64,000 bases of DNA. Source: Macrocybe gigantea (Eukaryota; Basidiomycota; Agaricomycetes; Agaricales; Callistosporiaceae). Below the pieces are notes generated by a model. That model saw nothing but the letters and a program-made list of their open reading frames with translations, made no database searches and was not told where the DNA came from. The stretch's first letter is position 1. Every line of letters starts with the position of its first letter. The translations under genes and the position numbers were made by a program. Location of the stretch: positions 372,001-436,000 of the forward strand of contig SJRY01000283.1 in the NCBI GenBank assembly GCA_011319805.1. Direction: 5' to 3'. Positions 42,408 to 56,172 of this stretch are shown here, one piece after another.

Positions 42408-44835
42408 TTATACTCTTGTCGTCGCCGGAACTGGCATCGTCTGTGTAGTCTGCTTATGTGAATTATGAAGCATTGGACTACCCGCTGATCTGCCGTAGCT
42501 CCTGCTAGGCGTTTGAGGCGGAGGGCTGAGCATTCCAGAGAACAGGCTTGGGGCCGCGGGCTGGGAGGTATAAGGCGAGGAAGGTATTGGGACTGGGATT
42601 GGCATGGACGACGAGCCGGGCTTCCCTCGCGAACGTTCGTATTCCTCTCTCTCTCGCTGCCACTCTTCCCTTTCCTTCTCCACCCTTCGCTTCTCCCGCT
42701 CCATTTCTTCCGCCCTGATAGCTTCCCACTCTTCCCGCGCGCGTTCTTTCTCCGTTTTGCGCCTCTCCTTCTCAGACACATCCATGCTCTTCGGCCCTCG
42801 TTCACGCCCATCGTCCCACCCGCTGGTGCTGCCATGCTCTCGCTCCCGCTCCTTCTCCGGGTTACGCCGCTCGTCTCCCGATTTAGATCGCTCAGACTTG
42901 AGCTCGAGTGCGGTTGCGGCGGCGCTGGCGGAATATGCGCCCTTCTGTTGATGGTGCTCCGGTTGATGGTGCTTCGGCGGTTCATACACAGGCGGATGAA
43001 GCTTTGACGACTCGTACATCGGGGGATGAATGTCGATCGGATCAGGATCGGCCGTCAGAGTTTCGGGATTGACTAGGCGGATCTTCTGAGACTTGCTTGG
43101 TGGCAGATTGTCCAGCGACCCTGCGCGGGAACGCGACGATGAGCGAGATGGCTGCTTGTTTCTCGGAGGCATGACCTGTGGCTCAGGAGGGAGGGAAGAT
43201 GGGAAAAACTGGGACGGAGATGCGCTTGGCAAGGACGAAGGAGTGGGCGTGCCCTGCAATAGCTCGTGCAAACGGCTAATCTGCCGTCCGTGAAGGATGG
43301 GTGGCAGACCACCCGATGGATTCGGATCGGAGGGAGAGGGTGCTCCGCCATAACTCTGGTGCCTGGATGACGGTTTCCGGGCAGGCGATGACGGACGGGT
43401 CGGGGCCCGACTGGGCGGCCTGCTTGAGCCACGGGAAGGCGCCCGACGAGGCTGATGATACCGCTCATCTAGTGCCATCGCCTCCTCTTTCGCATCGCGG
43501 TAATACGGCCCAGACACCTGCTCTGGAATCGCGTCGCCCTTGAAAGACGGACGGCGGTCATGAGAGTGTGAAAAGTACACTTGGTCAGGTATTTTGGGGC
43601 TCGGTCGGCCGCCTTGCGGGGTTGGTGGATTGTGGGGGCGCTCCCCTACGATTGGTTCAGAAATTGGTTCGTCGACATCAGGAAGAGGATCGATGCCCGA
43701 CAGCGTTGTATACGTGAACACCCTGTTAGAAAACTCTAAAAGCGGCGATACCAGGAGCGTGTCAGGGTCAGATATAGCCGTATCTCGGAGTATTGGTCGA
43801 TGCTCTCGGTCCGAATGCGAATGGCGCTTTGGGTGTGAGTGGCGAGGTTCCTCAGAATGATGTGTCATTAATTCGCGTTGATATTCGTTGACATGTTCCT
43901 GTAGTTCTTGCATCTTCTGCATGGCATCATTATACTGAAGAGCTGTCAGTTCGCATTTAGAAAGAGGACGAAATGAAAACAAACATTTCTAAGAAATTAT
44001 TCAAATTCAGCACTGCATTCAATCGGCACCGTTCAACGAAGGAACTCACTTAATCATTGTCAAGTACGCGTCATGCGCACGAGTACAATGCTCTCTCAAA
44101 CTCCTCTCAACCGACATAGCAGTCTCCATTTCATCTCTCCTCCTCTGCTCCATGTCCTCAATTTTCTTCTCGAGCTTAGCCTGGGCGCGTTCCGACTGAC
44201 TGAGCTCATCTTGATACTGGTTTATTTCGTCTTGACACTGGCTCAACTCGTCCTGACATTGTTTCAGCTCGTCTTGAGACAACTTCAACTCAGCTTGACA
44301 CTCCTCTAGCGATTTCTTCAACTGTCGGACAGAACCTTGAGGTCGCAGAGGTAGATGATTATTTTATGCATTGAGCGCAGGTCGATCAACTGAGTCGCAT
44401 CATGTGAGAAAAGAAGAAATGATCGGGCCTAACATACACTCACTGCATCCCGCGGCTGCGTGTTCAGAAAGGCCTTCGTCTCTGAAATGAGCTGTCGTAA
44501 TTCCGCTTCGGAGATACCGGACGCGACGCCAAAGTAATTCTGCAAGTACTTTTGCGCCGGGTCACTATAAGCGGGGTCAAGATCGACGTGCAACCGGGTC
44601 ACGGTCCGCGAGTCAAACGGCAACCGGCATAGGGGGCACGTAGAAACTTCGAGGCGATGCAGGCAACTGAAGTTGGGACGGAACAGGTCAGGACAAATAC
44701 GCATCAGAGCGACGGATCTACGACTTACGTTGCACAGAAGATGTGGCCGCATTGTATAGAGCAAGGGGCCTTAGCCTCGGGACCGAAAGACTCCAAACAT
44801 ATATTACAGCTTGAGTTCGGTCCAGCAGTGAGCAT
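42408..44835 (-). CDS. RING-finger protein 3 with heptad coiled coil and charged tail
   Basis: It starts at 44835 with MLTAGPNSSCNICLESFG. The first splice brings together QCGHIFCAT and CLHRLEVSTCPLC, giving a C3HC4 RING. The next part (DPAQKYLQNYFGVA, ELRQLISETKAFL) resembles the matching part of RING 2. Then comes a regular coiled coil with repeated QDEL blocks (44300-44190) and KKIEDMEQRRRDEMETAM. The last exon, 43945-42408, encodes a tail with PSRGSSRPPSRAPTRPSSP, REREHGSTSGWDD and a long Glu/Arg/Lys helix (EREKRRVEKEREEWQRERE). With the genes at 25765 and 36653 this makes three related RING proteins within 20 kb. Confidence 0.83.
44190..44300 (-). repeat. Short tandem repeat coding for QDEL(S/K)QC-type heptads
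   Basis: Four to five imperfect units of about 21-24 nt (for example CTCGTCTTGA / CTCGTCCTGA on the plus strand) encode Q-D-E-L/I-x-Q-x in the coiled coil of RING protein 3. The coiled coil grew by internal duplication. Confidence 0.7.
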
Positions 44836-47060
44836 AGCAGGGTATCGAGAACAGCAACGAGGCGGTCGCGAGTCAGATGGGTATATGTGAATCTATTGGA
44901 TATCGACACCCTCCGATATGAAGGTAAGAGCCTATGGCACGTGCGCTCGCAGTAGCAGTGAAATTGTGATGAGAGGACAAGTGTCCTGGCATACCAGAAA
45001 CATTCGGCCTTGTTTGCTGGCCGTATTTAAGGAGGCATGAGGTTGCCGCTTAGTGAATGGAAATTGGCTTCTCGGGAGATCGTGACGAATCGAATGTGTC
45101 GACTTGGCCGCCCCTGTTTTTCCCCATCACATTTGAGTCTCCGAAATCAATGTTGACGAGAGACTTGAGGCCCAGATCTGGAGTTGCGTCTGTCGGTAAA
45201 TGGAAGGTGGCGACAAGCTCCTCAATGGCTGGTCTGGCTCTGTCACAGATCCTTTTTGGAATCGTTCTCAGAGAATTCTCCAAATGCCGCCTGCGGCGAG
45301 CTAGATCAAATCGAGTCGCCTAAGCGTGAATCGTGTATGGCACACTTGACCCATCAGATCGGAGATGAACGGGTGGTCCGGGACGGGCATGTTCGCCTCG
45401 TGTCGTTCACAAAGCATGCCTCGAGACCTTGTGTACCTGTTCAAAGACCGGGAGACCAATTCCAGGTACTCTTGGGACCGTCGTATCCCCACGATGATTT
45501 AACAATCTGGAAGGCGATATTAAATCGGGCGAATGGCGAAGGGCGAAAATGATGAAATGCAGTGAAAAAATGGATAAATTGGAAACCTGACCGCGCTCAG
45601 GTGCTTAGGCTGGAGGATATCGAGCTTCGATAACTCGGTTTCCTTTGCCTAACTGATTTGTTGATGTGCATGATTAGTGAAGTATGAAACTTGTCGATAC
45701 AAGTTCAAGGCAACCAATTTACCTGTTCGTAGACATTGCGTGCATTCCTAGGTCCTGCTTATTGCCGGAAACCTTTTGCAATCTTGTCGCTCTATGTCAC
45801 GGTGCTGATTTCTGGTAAAGACTTGGCAGTCAGTCTCGTAGAGCGTTGTCTTTTGAAAATAACAAGACCACATAAACACCATTACTCCTTCTCGCTCTCC
45901 ATCTACCATGAAAACTAAGTCGACTTGATAACAGATTGACAAAGAGTCTATCCTTATCTCCACGGAATATCCAACACATCAATACATTCGATTTGTGGTG
46001 CGAGAAATTGCGCCCACAAAGGTGTTCGAATTCTGAGATTCGGTGAATTCATAACCGAGCTCAGTAGCACATTTACCATCCGTGAAAGGGAAATAATAAC
46101 CAATAGTTCACCATTGTCAATCGCCACCCTTCTCAAGGATCAGCTTCCATGCCTACACATCCCTAGTCAGGCCCACCTTCGGTTCCACCAACTGCCCAAC
46201 TCTCGACCTGACTGTCTGACCCCGTGACGGCTCATGTGGCCTCGATTTCTTTTGCTTCCCTATCAACGACAACCATCGTTATCTGATGGATGGCTATCGT
46301 GTGGAAAAGGATTTTAGAAGGTATGCTGCGATGAGATGCTGGACAGGTGATTTGCGTTCGGGCTCGAAACGATATGGCGATGTTCGACGACGCTATGTAT
46401 CGGAAAGCAAGACTGCGCAGTCGACGCAGCTAGCCATCTGACTGTTTGAGTCTTTTTGGCTGGTAGATCGCTCGTAAATTATTTCCTCGCCTAGCCTGGT
46501 TGAACAGAAAGAACGATCCATGACGCGTCTGGTTTCAATGGATGGTCGAAGAGCTTCTGATCGATGCATCCACTCTGCTCCGCGAACCTCTTACTCCTCT
46601 TGCTTTGTCCTTGCTCATATGAGTGCTGAAGGGAGCGTAATGCCTCTCATTGCCACAGTTCTTGGTTCCACTCATCGTCAACGTTCTAGCAAGGAGTCAT
46701 GGATTGAGAAAGAAGTGGGTTCAAGCCGTCCTTAAGCAGATCTCTGCTCCGTTACATGGAGTCTACTGCTATCGCGTTTTTGGCGTCGTCCTTTCGCATA
46801 TGACAGGACAAGCTCTATTCGTGACAATGTTCTCCGGGAGGCATTGGAGCACCTATGAGCTTGGCATGGAGCTCTACAGTCTTGCATTCTTAACCTGAGT
46901 ACAGTGAATTAGAGGTTATCCATATGAGGCCACACAGTACATATTTCCACGATCACGGGATGCAAATGTCTACGTTTCTGGCTCACGAGTTGCCAGCACA
47001 CACCACCAGGCATTCTTGAATTTACACGGACACTCTCCCTCGTCGTCTTGTATCAGAACA
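44836..47060. other. 2.2-kb stretch without a recognised gene
   Basis: Small frames on both strands show no family features. It contains the upstream regions of RING gene 3 and SEC61 beta. Confidence 0.4.
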
Positions 47061-47540
47061 ATGGTACGTTCTGACGTTGTATTTGAATCAAAAATGAATG
47101 CTTACTTTGCTCTTTCAGTCAGACTCAGACTCCTCTCGTGTGAATGGTAACGGTCGCGCAAGCACTGCCGTCGCAAAACCGCCTGGCGCTCAAATTAGGT
47201 ATGGACGGAGACTGTCGCGGTAGCTAGCAATTCTGAAGATGTTCATCCACTTCATGACCCTCAGACGACGCGCCGGAAATCAAGCTTCGAGGCCGAACTC
47301 GACCCGCTCCGCTGGTGCTGGTGGATCGTCGAACACTATGTTGAAGCTTTACACGGATGACTCACCAGGGCTTAGAGTGTGCGTTTCATACCACTATTTT
47401 CAGACTGTTTATGCATTACTGAGATGCACATACCTTTGACTAGTGACCCCTTCATCGTGCTTGTCCTTTCTCTCTCCTTCATCGGCTCTATATTCTTCCT
47501 GCACATCTCCGCCAAAATTATCAGGGCATTCACGAAGTAA
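47061..47540 (+). CDS. SEC61B: Sec61 complex beta subunit
   Basis: Exon 1 is the start codon alone (47061-47063); the others are 47119-47198, 47265-47378 and 47444-47540. The protein has a flexible Ser/Gly-rich N-terminus (GAGGSSNTMLKLYTDDSPGL), the conserved RVDPFIVLVLSLSFIG and a tail-anchor helix ending HISAKIIRAFTK. This is the full signature of Sec61 beta/Sbh1, the small tail-anchored subunit of the ER protein-conducting channel. All splice phases agree and no frameshift is present. The open frame around 47239-47340 without splicing is part of exon 3 plus intron. Confidence 0.95.
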
Positions 47541-49583
47541 CTGTCGCCTGCGAACGTTGTTTCATATCTTTCCCTTAGTTCAGGCCTTTGCGTTAGTATA
47601 CAAAACTAGGGCTTGGTATCAATAGCCTGACTTAATTCATACCCCTCTGTTTCGTCCAGGCTTTAGGGGGTTGACACTCGAGTCCCATGCACAACGTGAA
47701 TCAGCCCTTTCTTCCGTCTTGATGGTCACAGAACGGAGTAGGAGTATCGAGAGGCTGTCAAATGCAACTACTAATTCAATCGGCGTACATCTCAAAAGCT
47801 TCCACAGTTCATGGCATCGTAGGTCATTCCACCTCGGTCCACGGTTCCAGTGGACCAAGTCCAAGGACACCCAACGAAGCCAACCTGATGGTTTTTGGAA
47901 ACTCATTTCCCGCAAGCAAGGTAAAACGAAGAATGTAGATAGAAACAGGCAAACTAGCTCATCGCGTCGTGGTTGGACCCTGCGCCGTCTCTTGATCCTG
48001 ACCAAGTAAGGACTAAACCTTGCTGTTAAGCGAGAAAAAGACATGGAAGCATGGAAGAAGAAAAAGGGCAGGATGGTGCCGCGCTTTGTCCGGTGTCTAT
48101 CAAGAAGATGTATACACCGCGTCGCGAAGTTCACCTTCACGTGTTTCCCTCGTTTTCCCTGCCTCGCCTCGTCCGCATTCCGTTCAAAAACACAAAAAAA
48201 GCTAAACTGTTCCTCTTATGTACATTCAACAAGGTGATGTTATGAATCAGGCTCAGGGCCCAATGTCCGACTCCAACACACCGTGTCTAAAGTGCCTCCC
48301 GTGCCGCTGGGTGCAACTCAGGGTCGCTTGACCGCATCCACGATCAAGATCGAACGACAATTGAACAAACGATACCCTTTCTGCTACCCGGAGCCTCGTG
48401 TTGGGGGGTCTCTCCGCTGCTTGTTTCTCCCGAACGTATCCCAAGCTAGTCTTCATCACCATGCGTGAATGCGTGAACGAATTACCGGCAATTTTGTCTG
48501 ATGCTCTTTACCTCCTTCTCGTTGGTTCTGGATATGTTTCCAGAGTACTAACTTTGAATGACATGAAATAATGATGCATAGGTATAAAGCCTCTTACTAT
48601 GCACACAGATGATGTAAAGCGGAGACGGGTTGTCATCACCCATTTCTTAGCATCATCTGAACTTGTGGCCTTGCACGGAAAAGAAACTTCACAGTTGCGG
48701 AAAGACACGTTGCACCGCACACCGAGAACCTCGCAAGATCTTATCTCGTCTTTCAATGTAGCGTCTTTCGACACAGGAGCCCTCTTGCATCACATCGTGC
48801 CGCTCCTAATCTGTTCAGAAGGTAGGAGACGAGTAAAAAGCCAATATCAGGCAAAAAAAAAATGCGAAGCCAACTCACTGTGCTATTCATGCACACACGC
48901 CACGAGGCCGTGGAGGCTGGGGCGTGTTTTCGAAAGCTGTGGGGCGCTATTCCCAGCGCGCCGCACACATGCTGGTCTCAGAATAATTCTTTTATCCGGT
49001 TCCGCTTTAGGGCCAACCGCCCAAGGTCACGTCTGGCGACAAACATTCTTCCGAAGTCCCAAAAACACGCTGCTGTGCAGGCATCGAGGAGGCCCAGAAC
49101 GGCCATGATGTTGTTTCAAACGCTGTTCGGGCGTTGAAAGAACGTGTCATGAATTCCTGGTAACCCTGAGCTCCTTGTGGGGCAAAAGCGAAGAGAGATA
49201 ACGACTGAAAGAACTTATGGAGCGTTTATGAAAGCGCTTTTGACTCGTACTCTTCTGACACAAAGGGGAAAAACGTTACGACACGTTGTCGATGCTTCTC
49301 TAGCCTTCATCGGGCGGTTTGGACGTGAGTGTAGATACGGCAGCGTTGGCATCCTCCGATTACGGATGTAGGTAGCGCAAGGCGTAAGGGTTTTCTGTCC
49401 TTGATAATGTATTCCATCTATGCAAACAGCTCTAAAATGCCAATAACGCGAGGGGATGGAACGAAGAAAACACAAGGCAGCGGCATGCGCAATCCCCACA
49501 AATCGAATGCTCAGCCATACTAAGGCAATCCCTGCGAACAACCCGAGGAGATCGAAAGAAGCTCGTGGATCTCGAATCACAAT
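47541..49583. other. 2-kb stretch without a recognised gene
   Basis: Frames up to 169 codons on either strand (for example 48599-49108 + and 48140-47637 -) lack domains and splice-supported extension. I see no transposon or RNA gene. Confidence 0.4.
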
Positions 49584-50954
49584 TCAATTAGGAAGTGACT
49601 CGTTGCTCTTGTCAAAAGGAGCGTCAGACGGGTTCGTGGCCGTCAGAAGCTGTCCTCCACAGCGTCTGCAGGTGCATTCAAAGAACCAGCTCCTGAGAAG
49701 GTCCGATCGGCGCTCAGAGACGGAGTCATTCGGATCGACGTAGCTGATGCACAGCTCTTCTCCCGCGGCGACGTCTCGGGACGCGAAGAATTGCATCGCG
49801 CGGGCTGATCGGCGCTTGCGCACGTTTGGCGAGCAATCTACACGATGGCGCGAAGAAGAAAAGAAAATGGTGCAATCGGGATGGACGTCAGTTGCTTTGG
49901 ACAGACGAGAGAAATGCTGACCGTGGTTGAAGAACGAAGCAGAAGTGTACATGCACCACCCCAGCATCTCATGGTCGCCCACAGCGGCGTTGTCCCATAT
50001 CCCGAACGCATTGCCCTGATCGCGCACGAGGACGGCGCGGACGGTCTCGCTCGTACGTATGTACGGCTCGAGAGCGCGCAGGCCCGGTTTCGTCGACGTC
50101 GACGGAAAAGGCGGCGCAGACGCGCCGCAGATGGCGTGCCGAAGGAAGCCATATATGCGCGTGTGCGAGTCGAGCATGTGTGGTCGCGTGCGGAGGTGCG
50201 GGAGCTCGTTGTTCTGCAGTCGCAGGAGCGCGGACCAGGTGAGTTCTGGGTGAACGTTGGCGTTGGCGTCAGTGTTATGGGATGGCGGAGACGACGGGGC
50301 ATGGAGGTGATCCTCAAGGTACCGTCGGACGATAGCGGACGCGACGAAGCGCGCCATATCGAGCTCGTACTCTTCCAACACCGGCGTCGCCCTTCCTCCG
50401 TTTCTCGACCCCGCTGAGGACTTTGACCACATGCACTTATCGTACATCTCCTCCGCCGCCGTCCACGCCGCGTCGACCAGCTCGGGCGTGACGTCCTCCG
50501 GTTTGATGGCGTCCCCGTCCAGAAACGGTCGGACGGGCAGGGCCTTGGGCTTCTTCGTCGGCGCTGCCGCTACGCGCGCGAGCCTGTCGAGAGCAGCGTA
50601 CAGCGCGCCAAGCAGCCCGTGCGCATTGTGCTCCCTCTCCCACGCGTCCCTGCACGCCTCTGTGCAGAACCAGACGCCGGGCGAACCCGACGCGAAACTC
50701 GAAGGCGCGCACGAGGAGCCGGCATCGGATACGCGTTCCAGATCCAGACGGATGTTCCACGCGTTCCGGCGCGACTCGAAAGCGTACGCGAAGCAGTGCG
50801 CGCAGACCTCCTTGCCGAACTTTTTGGAGATGACGGCGGCGTATGGCTCGCTGCAGCTGAGAAGAAGGGTATCTTTGGGTATTGATCTGCGAGCGAAAAA
50901 CCCGCGGCCGCCGTACGGCGTCGGTTGGAGGCAGATCGGGGAGTCAAAGGCCAT
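49584..50954 (-). CDS. SET-domain protein (SMYD/SET6-like putative lysine methyltransferase)
   Basis: Two exons, 50954-49922 and 49837-49584, with an 84-bp intron. The intron length is a multiple of three and contains no stop, so the unspliced frame stays open and hides it. Splicing creates the SET core NHDCSPNV, with the preceding MYTSASFFNHD, and then GEELCISYVDPND; both are S-adenosylmethionine and active-site motifs. The N-terminal SET half is YGGRGFFARRSIPKDTLL. A MYND-like zinc cluster is inserted (CAHC...WFCTEACRDAW), and a post-SET CTCRRCGG binds zinc near the end. This split-SET-with-MYND layout is that of SMYD proteins, which methylate histones or other proteins. Unspliced read-through would destroy the SET core. 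Confidence 0.9.
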   Translation of the reverse strand: MAFDSPICLQPTPYGGRGFFARRSIPKDTLLLSCSEPYAAVISKKFGKEVCAHCFAYAFESRRNAWNIRLDLERVSDAGSSCAPSSFASGSPGVWFCTEACRDAWEREHNAHGLLGALYAALDRLARVAAAPTKKPKALPVRPFLDGDAIKPEDVTPELVDAAWTAAEEMYDKCMWSKSSAGSRNGGRATPVLEEYELDMARFVASAIVRRYLEDHLHAPSSPPSHNTDANANVHPELTWSALLRLQNNELPHLRTRPHMLDSHTRIYGFLRHAICGASAPPFPSTSTKPGLRALEPYIRTSETVRAVLVRDQGNAFGIWDNAAVGDHEMLGWCMYTSASFFNHGQHFSRLSKATDVHPDCTIFFSSSRHRVDCSPNVRKRRSARAMQFFASRDVAAGEELCISYVDPNDSVSERRSDLLRSWFFECTCRRCGGQLLTATNPSDAPFDKSNESLPN

Positions 50955-51402
50955 GGAAGCGTATGGATCCGGGAGATCTGGGGTGCAGCTTCTGGTGCAG
51001 TTTGCCTCAAAGTTGGACGTGAAGAGAAATTCTAGGGTGTGGTGCTGAGGGACGAAGAGATCCTTGCGGGGGTATAAAGTTTATCTTCACGGCAAGTGAT
51101 AACGAAAATAATTTGCCGCGGCATTTCCATCTGTGCACACGTGTGTGGGCACTGACCGCCTCACCGTCGTTATTGAACAATCTGTTGAATTGCCCATCTT
51201 AGAGTTCGGTGAAGCAGTTAGAATTTACTCCTGGCGGCAAGTGTAGAGACGGGAGAAGAGAGGATGGCGTTGTGGAGCTCCTTAGCGCCCATCGTCGCTC
51301 CACCTTTGATAAGATAAGATTGCAACACCACATCCATAAAAATACATCGAGACGGTGCTTTTACATGACACTAATATCCTCGTTGTTATTTCGACGACCT
51401 TT

Positions 51403-52428
<1,026 letters not shown>

Positions 52429-52759
52429 TGTGTCTGCTGAGAGGAGTGATGCTGATTGAGATCGTCAGATCAGTTGGAGGCTTGAACCAGAAAAGGAAAG
52501 ACCCTCATGACCGCCACTTCAGCGCCTCAGCAACGTGTTCTGCATTCGCCACACAGGCGTATTGTTCTCATCCATGACTCCACAAAACCGCATACGCCGC
52601 CAAACCCCTTGGGGCAATCGTGCCCACACCTTTTTGTTTTCTGGACGCCACCCATGGCCATGTTCCCATTCAATCACGTGATCAGCGCGTATATATATCA
52701 TGGTGTGTCTGTCCACTCCGCCAACAATCTCGTATCCCAGTTTTCCTGCATTACCAGCC
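52429..52759. promoter_or_regulatory. Divergent promoter between TPI1 and the Crinkler-type gene
   Basis: 331 bp separate the two start codons on opposite strands. A TATATATAT run sits at about 52690-52698, some 65 bp before the plus-strand start, and may be the TATA element of that gene. Confidence 0.5.
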
Positions 52760-55700
52760 ATGGCTGATTCTTCCTTGAAACGACAAGCTGAAGCTTCTCC
52801 TCCTCATCAGCGTCAACGGAAAACGACGCGGATGGAAAGCGGTGGGGATATAGAGATGAGCGAGGTTCGTTCATCTCGTTCACCGCATTCACTGCCGCTG
52901 ATGTATCCCTTCATAGCAAGGGCCTCATGATATTAATGCCAAGATCCTTGCGTCGCTGCCTCCGATAATCGTGGAAGATGCTCAAAGCCCATCTTTTAAC
53001 TACGGACAGGCGATCGTAGTCTTCCTCAATGTGCTGGAGGCATCGCCTAACCTGAGATCCAAGCGGGGCTCTGCAGAGGTGTCGTCAGAACTGATTATGC
53101 ACCCGGAATATGTTGAAATCATCCGATCCTGCGTCCTATCTGGAAATTTCGATGGGATGAGGACACTTCGTAAGTCTTATCTGAAAGCGTTGGTTCCACT
53201 GGTGATCAGAGAATTGGTACTTCATGCAGCTTTCATTGAAACCGTCAAACCGTCTCCCGTAGGACCATCCGCAACCGTCAAAAACGAAGACGGCGGCAGG
53301 TTAGGTAGTTACATTCATATCCGTGCCTCAGACTTCGCACTCATGAGTTTCTCCAGCAACGATAAAGTCATGGGGCGAACATTACACCGGCTCTGCACCT
53401 TCTTGTTTATTCAAAGTTATCACGGAATACCACAACTTTGTTGGCGATCCCGACCCTTATTCTCTCCATCTTTCCATAGTACAATCGTCGGGCACCGGCA
53501 AATCTCGAATGGTTGACGAATTGTCGAAGACGCATCTTGTTATTCCAGTCAATTTAAGAAAGGCTGGCACGAACGGTGTGTAATGCCTTTCGTCCATCTG
53601 ATCAGGTGTGTGAAAACCTTTTCAGGATACCCACCGGCCGATGACGCTGCAAGAACCTTTTTGTTGGATATTCCGACACTTGACGATCCCGCCATCTATT
53701 ACACGGCTTATCTAACAGCGCTGTTCGAGATAACATCGGGCGTGATACGAACTATCAAGTCTAAGCTTTCACCCTCAAGCCATCCTATAGAAGAGGCCAT
53801 TGCTTTTCAGTTTCGTGCTCTTATGACGGAGCCAAACAGTTCGAGTGTTGAAGCTTGTTTTCGCCAACATGGAGAGCCGCGAACGAATTTTTACGGCAGT
53901 GTGGTGGCAAGAGCCCGTGAGGTTAGTCTTTGTCAAGCCTGGGCTACAGTTTGCATTCATGGTACCGTGATCAAATTTGTTTTAGCTGGTTCTTGTTGCA
54001 CAAAAAGATAATGATGCTGCTGCCAGCAGCAAGGTGGGCCAATATCTTCCGAAACAGGAAAACCCGCGTACTCCGCCATCGGCGACCAAGCAGTTAATCC
54101 CTGAAAGTCCCGATCAGAAGTACACATTTGCTTCCACAGGTCGAGTTTTGTTTATATGATGGCGTGTGTTCATGACTCATTTGTATGCGATATGCACCAG
54201 ATCTAATTCCGGCTGCGCGGGCGTTGGTCAATCTAATCAAACCTCAGAAAGATGCCATATATGACGAACCTCTGATAATTTTGTCCTTTGATGAAGCGCA
54301 CTCTCTGGCTGACCCATCCAATCGCAGCGAGGAGCTCTTCTTTACCCTTCGTCGCGTCATACGCCGTCTGTGCAAGCTCCCTATCTTCACCTTGTTCCTC
54401 TCCACGACGAGCAATATCCAGCATTTCGCTCCTCCCGTCAAACTAGATAGATCCAATCGAGTGCTAACGCAGCAATTGCAAGTGTTTCGGCCCTACATGG
54501 AGTTAGGGTTTGACCAATTCGCGGAAAAGCTCAGAGACGGTGCTCGAACGATTCAGGAAGTGTCCCAATATGAATATATGGTCAAGTTTGGACGGCCTCT
54601 GTATGTCGTCAAATATATTGCAGGCTAGCTGGTCCTGATTTTGAGTTTTGTCTAGCTTTGCGACTCGTTATAAATATGGTAGTCAAGACGACAGGGACAA
54701 TATCGTCTCTTTTGCACTCAATAAACTCGGCCGTAGTGATACGGCCAATAAGGACCTAGGTGAGTTTTCAACTATTGTGTATTGATCTGATTCTGAATGT
54801 ACATAGCGTGCATGGCTGTCAGGCTGGCTCTGCAATTCAATGCCACAACTATGGAGGCGCATTACAAAGAGAAACAGCAAGTCTCCGACCACATGCGAAT
54901 CTGCCTGACTGTTGACAAGAACTTGGAATCCATGGTCACTGTTGCTCCATCTGAGCCCATTCTTGCCGAGGCTGCACGCAAGTACATGCGACGTTCTGGC
55001 TACAGTCTGCCAGGTTCTTTGCTCAACGAGCTCAAAACGCCTGGCTTAAACAAAGGGGACCGTGGTGAACTCGTCGCTCTTGTCTTGCTTACCCTTGCAT
55101 GTGACAGTGCTTCATCTGCCAAACATGCCGCAGCTTTCCCACTGCTAGATTTTTTCAAGCACCTGTTTCCGGCGGAGATATACGCCGACATCTGCGAAGC
55201 TATGCCAGCAAAGGAACGAACTCCCGATGAGAGGAGAAAATTCAGGGACACATTCCGCAACAGCAAGATATACTTCAATCACTTCATCAAGGTTAATGAT
55301 TACAAGGTGGTGAACCGGAAGTTTCTATTGAGGCTCATTTGGCGTGGCGCTGCGGTTCTATGTAATAACAATCAACTCGGAATTGACATCATTGTTCCCT
55401 TCCTCTATGACGACGATCGATTACACTCTCAAAACGTCGGCGCGATATTCTTGCAGATCAAGAACGTTAGGAAAATGTCGAGTCCGGTGCCCCATATATT
55501 TGACGCAATCAATCCGTATCATCTTCATTTCTTCGACAAGGCTGAGAAGAAGCCTGTGCCTGTGATCCGAATGGTTTTTTCCTTAGGATCTTCTAATTCT
55601 GACGTCGTTTTTCCTATGCCAAGTCGTCGCCAGCCCCGCGAGCAGCGAAATCGAATGCCCCGGAGAACGCGACAGTACAATCGAAACCACAACAGTCCAA

Positions 55701-56172
55701 AGGAAAAGGACCGGCAAAAGCAGGAGGACAGGCGACAGCAACAGAAGACGTGGAGGATGAAACAGCATCAAAGAAGCGACTGTTCACTGCCTTCGATATT
55801 TGGTGTGCTGGTGCATACAGTGACACCTTTGCAGTCATTAAACCGGATGAAGAGATCACCTATGCTCAGCTTCTGAAGGCTTCAAAGACCTTCCCAGCAG
55901 CCTACGAATCCAACATACCTGAGGCTGTGGTACTCCGGAAGGAAATGAATCCTGCCAGTGCTTGGGAACCAGAGCATTGGCACCAGTTCACAGCCTCAGA
56001 GGAATTATCCAAGGAATTGTCAGCCAAAAAGGGCAAGTCCAAGCGACGGCCAGCCAAGAAGAGCAAGTCCAAAAAGAGGTCTTCCAGGGTGGTTAATGAG
56101 GAGAACTACGAAGAGGACACCTACGAAAGTGATAACAGTGACGAAAGTGATCATGAAGATGCTACGGATTGA
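52760..56172 (+). CDS. Crinkler-type P-loop NTPase fused to a restriction-endonuclease-fold domain
   Basis: The gene has about seven exons. After an N-terminal region (MADSSLKRQAEASPPHQRQR) comes a P-loop ATPase: Walker A SIVQSSGTGKSRMVDEL at about 53495-53525, Walker B PLIILSFDEAHSL at about 54280, then a helical part (MELGFDQFAEKL, ALNKLGRSD). The C-terminal domain has a FNHFIKVNDYKVVNRKF lead-in, then GAAVLCNNNQLGIDIIVPF and AIFLQIKN. The Asp in GIDIIVPF and the QIK are the typical metal-binding D...QxK of REase-fold nucleases. This NTPase plus REase layout is that of the CR/Crinkler class, expanded in agaric fungi. A Lys/Ser/Glu-rich tail closes the protein. Two frame changes are seen: near 53415, and at the AA run 55621-55622 where one more A links the ATPase part to KSSPAPRAAKS and LFTAFDIWCAG. 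Confidence 0.78.

Noticed and set aside
42305..42985. 226-codon minus-strand frame overlapping RING gene 3
   Set aside because: Out-of-frame shadow of the charged tail; the main frame continues with coiled-coil periodicity.
47637..48140. 167-codon minus-strand frame downstream of Sec61 beta
   Set aside because: No family pattern, and no splice-linked exons were found.
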